A DNA stretch of 64,000 nt, taken from Caballeronia glebae (GTDB lineage Bacteria > Pseudomonadota > Gammaproteobacteria > Burkholderiales > Burkholderiaceae). Made by a program: the position numbers and the translations under genes. Position 1 is the first letter of the stretch, and each line of letters begins with the position of its first letter. This document shows positions 45,577 to 54,715 of this stretch, piece after piece. The stretch is from positions 1 through 64,000 of the forward strand of contig NZ_FCOJ02000021.1 of NCBI RefSeq assembly GCF_001545035.1, read 5' to 3'. The notes beneath the pieces were generated by a model, which was given only the letters and a program-made list of their open reading frames with translations, searched no databases and was not told the DNA's origin.

Positions 45577-46626
45577 ATGAAAACTCGATACATTGCCGCA
45601 GCGTGCCTGCTTTCCATGGGAAGCGTCTGCTACGCGCAGTCCAGCGTTACGCTCTACGGAATCATCGATACCACGCTTCGCTACAACAGCCATGCGAACG
45701 CGGCAGGCGACGGTCAGTACCTGATGTCTGACGGTGTCATTTATGGCAGCCGCTGGGGCCTGAAGGGCGTCGAAGACCTCGGTGGTGGCGCGAAAGTAAT
45801 TTTCGTCTTGGAAAATGGCTTCTCGCCCGCGAACGGTACTTTCCTTCAAGGTGGACGTGAGTTCGGTCGTCAATCCTACGTCGGCTTGCAAAAAGACGTG
45901 TGGGGCACGCTCATGCTCGGTCGTCAATACACGGTGACCCATGACATCGTCTCTTCCCACGACCCTTTCGCATTGGCCAATCTCGCCATAGACGGCTACA
46001 TTGGTGGCAACTACACGGGGGCCCGCCTCGACAACACCGTGAAGTACCGCAATACATACGGACCGTTCTACGTGGACGCTGCGTATACGTTCGGCAACGT
46101 TGCCGGAAGCATCCATACTTCGTCGTCGCCAGCCATTGGTCTTGGGTTCAATAGCGGCTACTGGGACATCGGTGCGACGTATCAAGTGATGAACGACGTC
46201 ACGACTGCATACTTCAACCTTCCCAACCCCGCCAGTCAGCAGAAGGTCTGGTCACTGACTGGCACCTGGGATAACGGCACTACCCGTGCCTATTTTGGCT
46301 ACGTGGGCTCGCGTCTCGACGTCGCGGGATACAACAACGACACTGGATACGTGGCAGTCAACCAGAAGTTCACTCCCGCATTTCGTCTGACGGCGGCGCT
46401 GTACTATGACCGGATGCGTCACAACAACGAAAGCGGCAATCGCTGGACGTTCTCGCCAATGGTCGAGTATTCGTTAAGTAAGGCAACGGTCGTCTATGCA
46501 GAGGCGGACTATACGAGACTGTCGGGCGTGTGGACCACGACGGCGGCCATCCCGGCATTCCAAACGCCATTTTATGGGCGTAACTCAAAGGTAGGCGCCG
46601 CGCTCGGCATCCGCCACCTGTTCTAA
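45577..46626 (+). CDS. Outer-membrane porin, Burkholderia/Gram-negative porin family (OpcP/OmpC-like)
   Basis: The 349-residue precursor has a signal peptide MKTRYIAAACLLSMGSVCYA and the mature start QSSVTLYGIIDTTLRY. Typical trimeric-porin motifs follow: SRWGLKGVEDLGGGAKVIFVLE, FGRQSYVGL and GTLMLGRQY, and the final residue is phenylalanine (GIRHLF), the signal for outer-membrane assembly. It lets small solutes cross the outer membrane. It is downstream of the ACS carrier and closed by a strong terminator. Confidence 0.93.
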   Translation: MKTRYIAAACLLSMGSVCYAQSSVTLYGIIDTTLRYNSHANAAGDGQYLMSDGVIYGSRWGLKGVEDLGGGAKVIFVLENGFSPANGTFLQGGREFGRQSYVGLQKDVWGTLMLGRQYTVTHDIVSSHDPFALANLAIDGYIGGNYTGARLDNTVKYRNTYGPFYVDAAYTFGNVAGSIHTSSSPAIGLGFNSGYWDIGATYQVMNDVTTAYFNLPNPASQQKVWSLTGTWDNGTTRAYFGYVGSRLDVAGYNNDTGYVAVNQKFTPAFRLTAALYYDRMRHNNESGNRWTFSPMVEYSLSKATVVYAEADYTRLSGVWTTTAAIPAFQTPFYGRNSKVGAALGIRHLF

Positions 46627-46662
46627 GCTCGAACACGGCCAACTGAACCGTATTACAGGCAA

Positions 46663-46700
46663 GGAAAAGGCGTACGACTGGCCGTACGCCTTTTCCATTT
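46663..46700 (+). terminator. Strong intrinsic terminator after the porin gene
   Basis: A perfect 14-bp stem (GGAAAAGGCGTACG, 46663-46676, with its complement at 46683-46696) encloses a six-base loop. The stem's descending arm contains a T-run. It lies 36 bases after the porin stop. Confidence 0.88.
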
Positions 46701-46767
46701 CTGGCTGGTCCGCAAGTCGGGCTGCTAACGATAGAATGGCTTTTTACGTCGGGAAAGCGACTGGGAC

Positions 46768-47679
46768 ATGCTCACGTTCAAGCAGATGGAAGCGCTCTAC
46801 TGGATAGTTCAGCTCGGCTCGTTCGAACAGGCCGCGTCCAAGCTGAACGCCAGTCAATCCGCTATCTCGAAGCGAATTCAGGAGCTGGAAACGAGCTTCG
46901 ACTTTCAGGTCTTCGACCGTCGCCATCGGACCGCGAGGCTGACCGAGAAGGGCAGCGAGCTCTTCGACTATGCGAAAGAGCTGCTTGAGAGGCGAGATGC
47001 GATCATCGACCGCGTCAGCTCCAAAGAGGTGCTGGTGCGGCGGATTCGTGTTGGGGTGACTGAGCTGACAGCGCTCACGTGGCTTCCGCGACTCATAGCG
47101 GCGATTCGTGAGAGCTACCCCAAGGTGCTGGTCGAAGCAGAAGTCGAGTCGACGGCGGAGCTTCGGGAGAGATTGACGGCAGACACCATCGACCTGGTCA
47201 TCGTGCCACAGTCGGTCTTTACCGAGCGGTTCACGGTAACCAAGGTGGGCGCAGTCGAGAATGCTTGGATGTGTGCGCCGGCGTTGCACCCTGGGCGCTC
47301 GGTCATCCCGCTGGAGGACATCATCGAGTTCCCCCTCATCTTTCAGGGGAATGTCTCCGGAACGGGTCAGGTGTACACCCAATTTTTGAGCGAGAACTCA
47401 GTCAACCCAACGCGCTTCCTTGTATCCAACAACCTGATTGCGCAGGTCGGCCTAACGGTATCAGGGCTAGGCGTCAGCTATCTGCCCGCTCACTGCCTGG
47501 GCTATCTGGTGGACGCGGGAGTGCTTCAGATTTTGAGGACGCGACCGGCATTGCCACCCGTGCAGTACGTCGCACTCTACCGATCGGAACATCAGTTTTC
47601 GTTGAGCAGCCAGGTGGCTCGGCTCGCGAAAGAAGTCTGTGATTTCAAGGCCAACCTGCTCGCGCCGACGCTAACTTAG
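46768..47679 (+). CDS. LysR-family transcriptional regulator
   Basis: A 303-residue LysR protein: winged helix at residues 1-62 (FEQAASKLNASQSAISKRIQELE) and a periplasmic-binding-like effector domain starting RRIRVGVTELTALTWLPRL. That effector opening is shared with the two LysR genes at 55.7-57.5 kb, so the three form one subfamily. It lies just after the porin terminator and probably has its own promoter. The pxp/ycsI block is its nearest target. Confidence 0.92.
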   Translation: MLTFKQMEALYWIVQLGSFEQAASKLNASQSAISKRIQELETSFDFQVFDRRHRTARLTEKGSELFDYAKELLERRDAIIDRVSSKEVLVRRIRVGVTELTALTWLPRLIAAIRESYPKVLVEAEVESTAELRERLTADTIDLVIVPQSVFTERFTVTKVGAVENAWMCAPALHPGRSVIPLEDIIEFPLIFQGNVSGTGQVYTQFLSENSVNPTRFLVSNNLIAQVGLTVSGLGVSYLPAHCLGYLVDAGVLQILRTRPALPPVQYVALYRSEHQFSLSSQVARLAKEVCDFKANLLAPTLT

Positions 47680-47691
47680 GTCCCGACTGCA

Positions 47692-47865
47692 TCACCATTC
47701 CGCGGCCGCGAACGGCAACGATTCGCACATCCAGTCCCAATCGTAGGACGGGTCGCTCTTGTCCATCCCAGCATGCTTGATCGGGCTCAAGAAGTCGCCC
47801 CCGACGTCAAAGTCGCGATGTGACGACGCGTCCTCGCGTACGGAAGAGGTTTCGTTTCTGTCCAT
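47692..47865 (-). CDS. Small hypothetical protein (57 residues)
   Basis: This short frame begins ATG at 47865, 6 bases after a strong AAGGAG, and encodes an acidic 57-residue protein that starts MDRNETSSVREDASSHRDFD and ends WDWMCESLPFAAAEW. It lies 88 bases downstream of the aminotransferase gene on the same strand. I do not recognise a family. The good ribosome site and the non-random, Asp/Ser/Trp-rich composition argue that it is real. No signal peptide or membrane segment is visible. Confidence 0.5.
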   Translation of the reverse strand: MDRNETSSVREDASSHRDFDVGGDFLSPIKHAGMDKSDPSYDWDWMCESLPFAAAEW

Positions 47866-47953
47866 GATTCTCCTTGAATGTTTTCGGTTCTATCGAGATT
47901 GTTCGCGTTTGTCGAACGCTCAGAGGGAAGCCAAACTCTAGACGCACTTGACC

Positions 47954-49165
47954 TTAACGCAATGACGCGCAAGCTCGCGAGATGCGGTCACAGCCCTCAC
48001 GAATAGACTTTTCGGAGGTCGCAAACGAGAAGCGCAGATGCGGAGACACTCCATATGCGCTGCCATCCAGCGTTGCCACTTTTGCTTCCTCAATCAGATA
48101 TCTCACGACATCAAGGTCTGACGAGAGGACTTCGCCTGCGGGGGTAGTTTTTCCGATAAGGCCCGCGACCGACGGATAGAGATAGAACGCGCCTGTCAGT
48201 TCTCCGACGTCAAAGCCGGGAATACCGCTCAGCAGTTCACGCATCAGCTTGCCGCGTTGCTCGAACACCTTCCCCGCACGGAGCGGCGCGTCTTGCGACC
48301 CACCGAACGCCTCGACCGCGCCCGCCTGACTGATAGCGCTGGGACACGTCGTTGTCTGCGTGATGAGCGTGGTGATTGCGTTCGCCAGTCGGACTGGACC
48401 TGCACCATAGCCAATGCGCCAGCCGGTCATCGAGTACCCCTTCGATGCCCCGTTCACGATGAGCGCGCGCTCTTGAAGAGACGGAATGACAGCGACCGGA
48501 GAAGCGTGTGTCGCGCCGTTGTAGACAAAATGCTCGTAGATTTCGTCCGACATTACCCAAACATTGGGGTGCCGCTCGAGCACCTTGCCGAGCTCGACTA
48601 GTTCGCTACGGCTGTAGACCGCGCCCGTTGGATTGTTCGGCGTATTGAGAATGAGCCATTTCGTTTTCGGTGTAATGGCTGCCTCCAACTGTTCCGGCGA
48701 AAGCTTGAAGCCGGAGGACGCAGCGCTCGACACGATTACAGGTACGCCATCATTCACGACAACCATATCTGGATAGGAAACCCAGTACGGCGCGGGAATG
48801 ATGACCTCGTCTCCAGGATTGAGCGTGACCGACAGCGCCAGGAAGATGATGTTCTTGCCTCCGCTGCCCACTACGATGTTTTCCGACTTGTAATGCAAAC
48901 CGTTATCGCGCGCGAGCTTTTCGACAATGGTCTTGCGCAGCGCTGGGGTGCCGTTGGCCGCGGTGTACCGCGTTTGGCCCTCGCGCATTGCAGTAACGGC
49001 CGCTTCGACGACGTTTGGCGGCGTCGGCAGGTCAGGTTCCCCGATGGTGAAATCGATGATGTCCTGGCCCTCGGCGCGGAGCCGATCGACCAATGCCTTT
49101 GCGGCCACGCTTGCGGACGGCTTAATGCGGTTGAGACGCACGGAAAGTTCGATTGGTTTGTTCAC
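47954..49165 (-). CDS. Class I PLP-dependent aminotransferase (aspartate aminotransferase-like)
   Basis: A 403-residue fold-type I enzyme with the PLP lysine at 242 (NGASKGYSMTGWRIGY), Asp207 in SDEIYEHF, and NTPNNPTGAVYS before it. The pattern is that of the I-gamma aspartate/prephenate aminotransferases. It starts 21 bases after the RraA-type aldolase gene. A transaminase followed by a keto-acid aldolase fits a route that cleaves a 4-hydroxy-2-oxo acid derived from an amino acid (inference). Confidence 0.92.
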   Translation of the reverse strand: MNKPIELSVRLNRIKPSASVAAKALVDRLRAEGQDIIDFTIGEPDLPTPPNVVEAAVTAMREGQTRYTAANGTPALRKTIVEKLARDNGLHYKSENIVVGSGGKNIIFLALSVTLNPGDEVIIPAPYWVSYPDMVVVNDGVPVIVSSAASSGFKLSPEQLEAAITPKTKWLILNTPNNPTGAVYSRSELVELGKVLERHPNVWVMSDEIYEHFVYNGATHASPVAVIPSLQERALIVNGASKGYSMTGWRIGYGAGPVRLANAITTLITQTTTCPSAISQAGAVEAFGGSQDAPLRAGKVFEQRGKLMRELLSGIPGFDVGELTGAFYLYPSVAGLIGKTTPAGEVLSSDLDVVRYLIEEAKVATLDGSAYGVSPHLRFSFATSEKSIREGCDRISRACASLR

Positions 49166-49186
49166 GCTAATCCTCGATGCACTCGT

Positions 49187-49849
49187 TCAGGCGAGTCCCT
49201 TTGCCTGCAGAAGTTTGTCAATCCATTGCTGCTCGCGTCGACCGGTGGCGATTTCATCTTGAATACCCTGTTCCTTCTGAGCGTGCTTTCCCGCAAGAGC
49301 CAGCAACTCTTCCGCACATTCTTGCGGGAAGAAAACAAGACCGTCCTCGTCACCGACCACGAGGTCCCCGGGGTTGACGACTTGACCGCCGATGGAGACA
49401 GCAACGTTGAGTTCACCCGGACCGTCCTTATATGGTCCGCGGTGACTGACGCTACGGGCATAGCACGGGTAGGATTCGAATGCGGCGACGTCGCGGATAG
49501 CTCCGTCGATGACGAAGCCAACGCAGCCATGTTGCTCAGCGTGGAGCTTAATCAGTTCGCCGACCAAGGCATTGTGCTGTTCACCTCCGCCGTCGACGAC
49601 CAGGACGTGGCCCGGCTGCATCATCATCAGCGCCTTGTAGATGATGAGATTGTCGCCGGGTCGCGTCTTGACGGTAAGCGCAGTGCCGACCAACTTGCCC
49701 GTCTTATTGAAGCGCGTGAGTCCCACTGCTCCGACCAAACGACCCATGTTGTCGCTCAGATGCGGCGTTACGACGTTCTTGAGGGTGTTAATTACATTGT
49801 CAGACGCGACGCTCGGCGCAGGATTGATACGAGAGCCAAGAAAACCCAT
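49187..49849 (-). CDS. RraA-like aldolase/decarboxylase (HMG/CHA aldolase family)
   Basis: The 220-residue protein has the fold shared by the RNase E inhibitor RraA and class II 4-hydroxy-4-methyl(carboxy)-2-oxoglutarate aldolases. The catalytic arginine and metal aspartate of the aldolases are present at 119-120 (VIDGAIRDVAAF), as is the loop GELIKLH, so enzyme activity is likely rather than a pure RraA role. Products would be pyruvate plus a keto acid. GGAG precedes the ATG at 49849. The neighbouring aminotransferase could make its substrate. Confidence 0.87.
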   Translation of the reverse strand: MGFLGSRINPAPSVASDNVINTLKNVVTPHLSDNMGRLVGAVGLTRFNKTGKLVGTALTVKTRPGDNLIIYKALMMMQPGHVLVVDGGGEQHNALVGELIKLHAEQHGCVGFVIDGAIRDVAAFESYPCYARSVSHRGPYKDGPGELNVAVSIGGQVVNPGDLVVGDEDGLVFFPQECAEELLALAGKHAQKEQGIQDEIATGRREQQWIDKLLQAKGLA

Positions 49850-49922
49850 GAGAAACTCCGTTAGAGGTTGCCACAACGCATAAGCGTCATGGGATATACG
49901 ATAGCGGTCGAGATCAAACTAA

Positions 49923-49958
49923 AAAAGCGATTTTTGTTGATACAGATACATCGCTTTT
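49923..49958. terminator. Hairpin between RidA and RraA-like genes
   Basis: AAAAGCGAT and ATCGCTTTT pair over nine bases around an 18-base loop. Position between the ridA stop and the RraA-like start suggests a weak terminator or processing site within the run. Confidence 0.4.
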
Positions 49959-50076
49959 GTTCCGATTAAGGCGGCGAGGCGCAAACGTGACCCCGCGCCG
50001 GGCAAGCGCAGAGCCGAAATCAAAAAGAGATCGAAGACTTTGGAAGAAGAAGCCCGCGGCCGAGCGCGAAGCGTGG

Positions 50077-50457
50077 TTACTTCGCTGGCGAGAAGACAGT
50101 CACTTCAATCTCAACGTCCACCGATTGCGAGAGCTTAGCCTCAACGGTGCTTCGGACGGGTAGGGCACCCTTGAAGAACTCGGCGTAGACCGAATTGAAC
50201 CGGCCCATCAACTGAATGTCCGAAAGCCACTCGGTCGCACGCACGACCTGCGTCAGGTCCGAGCCAAGCTCCGCCAAGGTCCCTGATATCGTTTCGAGAA
50301 CGTTGCGAGTTTGGACTTCAATGTCGCCGCGAAGCGGTTGGAGTTTCTCATCTTTCGGCGTCTGGCCAGAGAGAAACAGGAAGTCACCAGCGCGAACTGC
50401 CTTTGACAGAGGCGCAGTAAGAGGGCTTGAGAAGCGGGTTAGTTGAGTATTCCTCAT
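50077..50457 (-). CDS. RidA family protein, duplicated copy 1
   Basis: A 126-residue RidA protein with FLFLSGQTPKDEK, the active-site arginine in LPVRSTVEAKL and a glutamate in VDVEIEVTVF. It differs from the copy at 50.8-51.2 kb at only about 27 of 125 aligned positions, so the two arose by local duplication. Beside a DadA-like dehydrogenase, it would hydrolyse the 2-imino acid released by that enzyme. Confidence 0.9.
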   Translation of the reverse strand: MRNTQLTRFSSPLTAPLSKAVRAGDFLFLSGQTPKDEKLQPLRGDIEVQTRNVLETISGTLAELGSDLTQVVRATEWLSDIQLMGRFNSVYAEFFKGALPVRSTVEAKLSQSVDVEIEVTVFSPAK

Positions 50458-50798
50458 GATTCTCCGATTGCTTCGGTTTTGAAACGTCGACTTGGGAGAC
50501 AGGCCGACGGTTGCGGGATACTAAATTGTCGCTCGCTCACAGCAAAGACCGTCCGAGGCGGTGGGGCGTGAGGTGGATCGGCGCTTGCCTGTTCTGTGAC
50601 GCACTCCGCCATGACGGATGGTTACGCCGACCCGTTGTCAAGAGCCCAGCTAAATCGGGTGTACCGCATCTATTGGCGTCGCCGTGTTCAACACTGTCCC
50701 AAAACATCCCTCTAAAGGAGGCCCCGTTCGATAGAAAAATCAGGCCTTGGCACTCGGAGGAACACCCTCCATCCGCCTGTCGTGACCCACGCAGTTTT
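50458..50798. other. Spacer between the duplicated RidA genes
   Basis: This 341-base spacer has no gene with a ribosome site or family resemblance. Its length and lack of coding signal suggest that the downstream copy has its own promoter here. Confidence 0.5.
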
Positions 50799-51176
50799 CT
50801 ATTGCGGGGCAAAAACTGTCACTTCGATTTCTAAATCAACCGCATTGGAAAGTTGAGCCTCGACCGTGCTGCGAACTGGCAACGCGTTTGCAAAGTATTC
50901 CTCGTAGACCGGATTAAATCGCGACATCAGCTTGATGTCAGACAGCCAGACAGTTGCCCGGACCACCTGCGACAGGTCAGCACCCAACTCCGAAAGAGTC
51001 GCTGAAATCGCGTCCAGGACGTTACGCGTCTGCACTTCAATTTCCCCTCGCAATGGCTGGAGATTGTCGTCCTTCGGCGTCTGTCCCGACAGAAACAGGA
51101 AATCGCCGGCGCGAACCGCTTTGGAGAGCGGCGCCGTCAGGGGACTCGGATATCGGGTCAGTTGATTGTTGCTCAT
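50799..51176 (-). CDS. RidA family protein, duplicated copy 2
   Basis: This 125-residue twin of the neighbouring RidA keeps the same active-site arginine (LPVRSTVEAQL) and glutamate. It lies 60 bases after the DadA-like gene, so it is the copy most directly co-expressed with the dehydrogenase and ABC transporter. The substitutions cluster in the middle and C-terminal helix, where substrate preference of RidA paralogues is set, so the two may not be equivalent. Confidence 0.9.
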   Translation of the reverse strand: MSNNQLTRYPSPLTAPLSKAVRAGDFLFLSGQTPKDDNLQPLRGEIEVQTRNVLDAISATLSELGADLSQVVRATVWLSDIKLMSRFNPVYEEYFANALPVRSTVEAQLSNAVDLEIEVTVFAPQ

Positions 51177-51236
51177 GACGCTCCTTCATTTGTGTTTCCT
51201 CGGAGATACATCCTCCAACAAGGGAACATGGGGTTA

Positions 51237-52523
51237 CTAAGCTGTTGAACGATCGGTTTGCAAAAAACGCTCGAGTCGGTACGGTTGGAGGTCCACTGGC
51301 GCCGCCAACCCTTGCAAGAGCGCCGACATGCATCGAGCCGTGATTGCTGACAACGTCAGTCCATTGTGCGCATGACCGAAGGCATAGGCGACTCTCGGAG
51401 AACTGCGCATCACCCCAATTGCCGGAAGACCGTCAGGCAATGACGGCCTTACACCCATCCAAGGCGTTGCGTCGATGCCGCTTAAATTGGGCAGGTAACG
51501 CTTCGCCAACCTCGCGAGCATGTGGGCTCTTTCCATGTTGGGCGGCGCGTCGGCTCGTGCGAACTCCGCAGTACCAGCGAGACGCAAACCTTCGTCCATC
51601 GGCGTAGCAGCGAAATGAGGTTCGCCGAAAACGACTGGTCGCTGAAGCCGAACACCGGCACGCGGCAGCATCAAGTGGTACCCGCGTTCCGACACCATCG
51701 GAACTTTCACGTCGAACTTCGCCAGGAGAGCGCCTGTTTGAAATCCCATAGCCAGCACTACGCGCTCAGCGGTAATCGTTTCGGTGCAGGTATGAATGCG
51801 CACATTACTGCCGACATCCTCGATGCCCCTGACCTCGTCTCTGACGAACCTCACACCGTCTTCTATGAGCCGTCTCGCATACAGTTCCCCTAACGCTCTC
51901 GGATTGCTGCACCGTCCAGAATTCTTGAAAAAGATCCCGCCGACTATCTCATTGCTCAATTCCGGCTCCATGTCCCGGATCAAATCTGCCGAAAGACGTT
52001 CAGCCGCCAATCCAAAAGAGTTCCAGGTGGGCAAGGCACGAGATTTAGCTTCCAAGCCAGCGAGTGTTCTAAAGGCGACTAAACCGCCCTCCCTGGTCAG
52101 AAGGTGCACAGCGTTAGCGGCCTCCAAAAGCTCAGAGAAACTCGCATAAGCCACGGACGTTAAGCTCGCAAGCCCGCTCAAAATGTTCTGATAGGAGTTG
52201 GGCTTGAGAGCCGAGACCGCCTTGACGGCCCACGGAAGCATCTTTGTCGCATAGTCCGGCTTGATTACGAGCGGCCCATCCTTTGAGAGCATAAACTTCG
52301 GCAACTGTCGCAGCATGTCGGGCGATGCTGGCGGAAATATATTGGCTTCGGACAAGTAACCAGCGTTACCGAATGACACGCCCTGCATCGGCTCGCTCTT
52401 TTCCACGACTGTCACCTTGAACCCATCGAGATGAAGTCTAAGCGCGATCGAAAGCCCGACGATACCTGCTCCAAGAACCGTCACGTCACGAGAAGTCATT
52501 CTTTTGCTTGCTTTTTCCGTCAT
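51237..52523 (-). CDS. FAD-dependent D-amino acid dehydrogenase-like (DadA family)
   Basis: A 428-residue flavoprotein: VTVLGAGIVGLSIALRL at residues 14-30 binds FAD, followed by VVEKSEPMQGVSFGNAGYL, which is typical of DadA, and AFGHAHNGLTLSA at the C-terminal FAD contact. DadA enzymes oxidise D-amino acids to imino acids, passing electrons to quinones. It starts 3 bases after the ABC ATPase stop. With a RidA downstream and an amino acid importer upstream, D-amino acid catabolism is the clear reading. Confidence 0.9.
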   Translation of the reverse strand: MTEKASKRMTSRDVTVLGAGIVGLSIALRLHLDGFKVTVVEKSEPMQGVSFGNAGYLSEANIFPPASPDMLRQLPKFMLSKDGPLVIKPDYATKMLPWAVKAVSALKPNSYQNILSGLASLTSVAYASFSELLEAANAVHLLTREGGLVAFRTLAGLEAKSRALPTWNSFGLAAERLSADLIRDMEPELSNEIVGGIFFKNSGRCSNPRALGELYARRLIEDGVRFVRDEVRGIEDVGSNVRIHTCTETITAERVVLAMGFQTGALLAKFDVKVPMVSERGYHLMLPRAGVRLQRPVVFGEPHFAATPMDEGLRLAGTAEFARADAPPNMERAHMLARLAKRYLPNLSGIDATPWMGVRPSLPDGLPAIGVMRSSPRVAYAFGHAHNGLTLSAITARCMSALLQGLAAPVDLQPYRLERFLQTDRSTA

Positions 52524-52526
52524 AGC

Positions 52527-53255
52527 TTAGTGGGACCGAATATCGGACAGGAAAGCCTTGGCTCGGGCATGATTGGGCGCACTGAAAAATTTGCTGGGCG
52601 CCGCGCGCTCCAGAATAACTCCGTTGTCCATAAACCAGATCGTGTCCGACACCTCACGTGCGAAATTCATCTCGTGAGTGACGCAAACCATTGTCATGCC
52701 CTCTCTTGCGAGGGACTTCATCACATTCAACACCTCGCCGACCATCTCTGGGTCCAGTGCGCTCGTGGGCTCATCGAACAGCATCACTGGGGGCTCCATT
52801 GCAAGTGCTCGCGCAATCGCAACACGTTGCTGCTGGCCACCCGAGAGCTGCTGTGGATACGCGTCAGCCTTATGCGAGAGTCCCACCCGTTCAAGCAGGG
52901 CCATCGCTTGCCTCTTCGCGTCTTCACGCTTGCGTCTGCCCAACTTGACCGGCGCTAGACAGATGTTGTCGGTGACTGAAAGATGAGGAAAGAGATTGAA
53001 CGACTGAAACACAAACCCGACGCCCGTACGGAATTCATTCACGTTCACAGACCGGGAATGGACGTCTTGGCCATTCAACTCAATCGTCCCCGATTGGATC
53101 TCTTCCAGACGGTTAATTGTTCGAATGAGCGTGGACTTGCCGGAACCCGAGGGGCCGCACACGACGACGACCTCGCCTTTCTTCACTTCCGCGGTGACAT
53201 CAGTGAGGACGTGGTGCGCCCCGTAGAACTTATTGACTTTCGAGAACCGTATCAT
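52527..53255 (-). CDS. Polar amino acid ABC transporter, ATP-binding protein (GlnQ/GltL-like)
   Basis: The 242-residue ATPase has Walker [10 protein letters not shown] at residues 34-42, signature LSGGQQQR, and Walker [15 protein letters not shown]. It powers uptake of polar amino acids with the two permeases upstream. The ATG at 53255 lies inside the end of the permease gene (26-base overlap). A frame to 53279 is the alternative. Confidence 0.94.
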   Translation of the reverse strand: MIRFSKVNKFYGAHHVLTDVTAEVKKGEVVVVCGPSGSGKSTLIRTINRLEEIQSGTIELNGQDVHSRSVNVNEFRTGVGFVFQSFNLFPHLSVTDNICLAPVKLGRRKREDAKRQAMALLERVGLSHKADAYPQQLSGGQQQRVAIARALAMEPPVMLFDEPTSALDPEMVGEVLNVMKSLAREGMTMVCVTHEMNFAREVSDTIWFMDNGVILERAAPSKFFSAPNHARAKAFLSDIRSH

Positions 53256-53967
53256 TTTCCAGACTCCTGATTGCAACATTCACACGGGTGCGGCGGCGAG
53301 TTACTCTTCGTTCAAAATAATGAGCTACCTGAGTAAGGGTGAAACAAGCTACAAAATAGGTAAGCGCCAAGATCATGAAGACCGCAAAGGGACGAGTCAG
53401 CAGATTGTTATTGACAGCATTTGCAGCGAACGTGAGCTCTTGAACGCTGATGACGTAGCCGATCGAGGTCTCTTTAATGGTCGAGACTAGCTGGCTGATG
53501 ATGCTTGGAACCATGTTGTACAGTGCTTGCGGAAGTAAAACAAAGCAGGTCGTACGCCAATAGCCTAGCCCGAGAGCCCTCGCTGCCTCCAACTGCCCCT
53601 TGGGCAGGGACATAAGTCCCGCCCGAATCACCTCCGAGAGATACGCAGCCTCATAGATCACCAGCGTGCACAGCAGCGTCGTCACCCCGGAGACCGTATG
53701 CCCAACCAAGACCGGCACGAGGAAATACGTCCAAAAGACCAGCATCACCAAGGGGATGCCGCGGATGATGTAGACGAACACGGTGGCGATGTTCGCCAGC
53801 CAGCGGATTGAACCGGTCCTACACAGAGCCAGCCCGATGCTGATTGGGAAGGACAGGCCCAAACCAAGCACAGACAAGATTAGCGTCAGAGCGAGGCCGC
53901 CCAAAGGGCCGTTCGGATATTGGCCGATAAGAAATACCAACCAGTTGTCTCTTATGATGTCAATCAT
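53230..53967 (-). CDS. Polar amino acid ABC transporter permease (HisM/GltK family)
   Basis: About 245 residues with five to six helices and the His/Glu/Gln permease EAA loop ([26 protein letters not shown]). The start is either ATG at 53967, with GAGG at 7 bases, or a GTG at 53973 that overlaps the preceding permease stop as GTGA. Both imply coupled translation. It pairs with the permease upstream as a heterodimer. Confidence 0.92.
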   Translation of the reverse strand: MIDIIRDNWLVFLIGQYPNGPLGGLALTLILSVLGLGLSFPISIGLALCRTGSIRWLANIATVFVYIIRGIPLVMLVFWTYFLVPVLVGHTVSGVTTLLCTLVIYEAAYLSEVIRAGLMSLPKGQLEAARALGLGYWRTTCFVLLPQALYNMVPSIISQLVSTIKETSIGYVISVQELTFAANAVNNNLLTRPFAVFMILALTYFVACFTLTQVAHYFERRVTRRRTRVNVAIRSLENDTVLESQ

Positions 53968-53969
53968 GA

Positions 53970-54668
53970 TCACCTCGTGGGAACGCTGCTACGCCGCGCG
54001 ACGAACGCGCCGAGTGCCATCAATCCAAGAGAAACAGCGAGGTAGAACGCCGTTGCGACAGCATAGGACTCAAACGTCCGAAACGTCTGGTTCTCAACCT
54101 CCCGAACGGCATATGTCATCTCTGCGGCGCCTATGACCATGGCCAAGCTGGTGTTTTTGAACAGAAGAACTGTGTGATTGATGAAAGGTGGCATCGCAAC
54201 ACGGAACGCCTGCGGCAGAATCACATAGCGCATCGATCGGCTGTAGCTAAGCCCGAGTGATCTCGCCGCTTCGTGCTGGCCCCACGGCACAGAACGCAGA
54301 CCACTTCGGATGTCTTCCGAGAAGTACGCTGACATACAGAGTCCGATGGCAATGGCGGCGAAGAACATCTCGCCGTTATGTGCATTCACCCAACTTTGCA
54401 TACTGTCTGGCAGGAGCGTCGGCACGCCGAAGTACCACAGGATGATCTGCACCAGCATCGGAACGTTTCGATGGTAGGCAACAAATCCGGCAACGAAGCG
54501 ATCTGCGATTACGTTGCCGGTGGCTCGAGCGACCGCCAGCACGGTGCCGAGACCAACCGCAAGAACCCAGCTTTCTGCGGTCATTAAAAGCGTGACCTTC
54601 GCACCGTGAATCATCTCCGCGCCGTAGGGCGCAGCGATGATTGAGTTAAAGTCGAGTTGAAGAGACAT
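53970..54668 (-). CDS. Polar amino acid ABC transporter permease (HisQ/GltJ family)
   Basis: A 232-residue permease with the EAA loop YFSEDIRSGLRSVPWGQHEAARSLGL and strongly hydrophobic helices either side. AGGAG stands 7 bases before the ATG at 54668; the frame to 54785 overlaps the binding-protein gene and is not needed. It is the second gene of the SBP-permease-permease-ATPase series. Confidence 0.92.
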   Translation of the reverse strand: MSLQLDFNSIIAAPYGAEMIHGAKVTLLMTAESWVLAVGLGTVLAVARATGNVIADRFVAGFVAYHRNVPMLVQIILWYFGVPTLLPDSMQSWVNAHNGEMFFAAIAIGLCMSAYFSEDIRSGLRSVPWGQHEAARSLGLSYSRSMRYVILPQAFRVAMPPFINHTVLLFKNTSLAMVIGAAEMTYAVREVENQTFRTFESYAVATAFYLAVSLGLMALGAFVARRSSVPTR

Positions 54669-54715
54669 CAAGAACTCCTGGTTGCGGGCCGGCGCCGGTG
54701 TGCGCCGCGCTTGCC

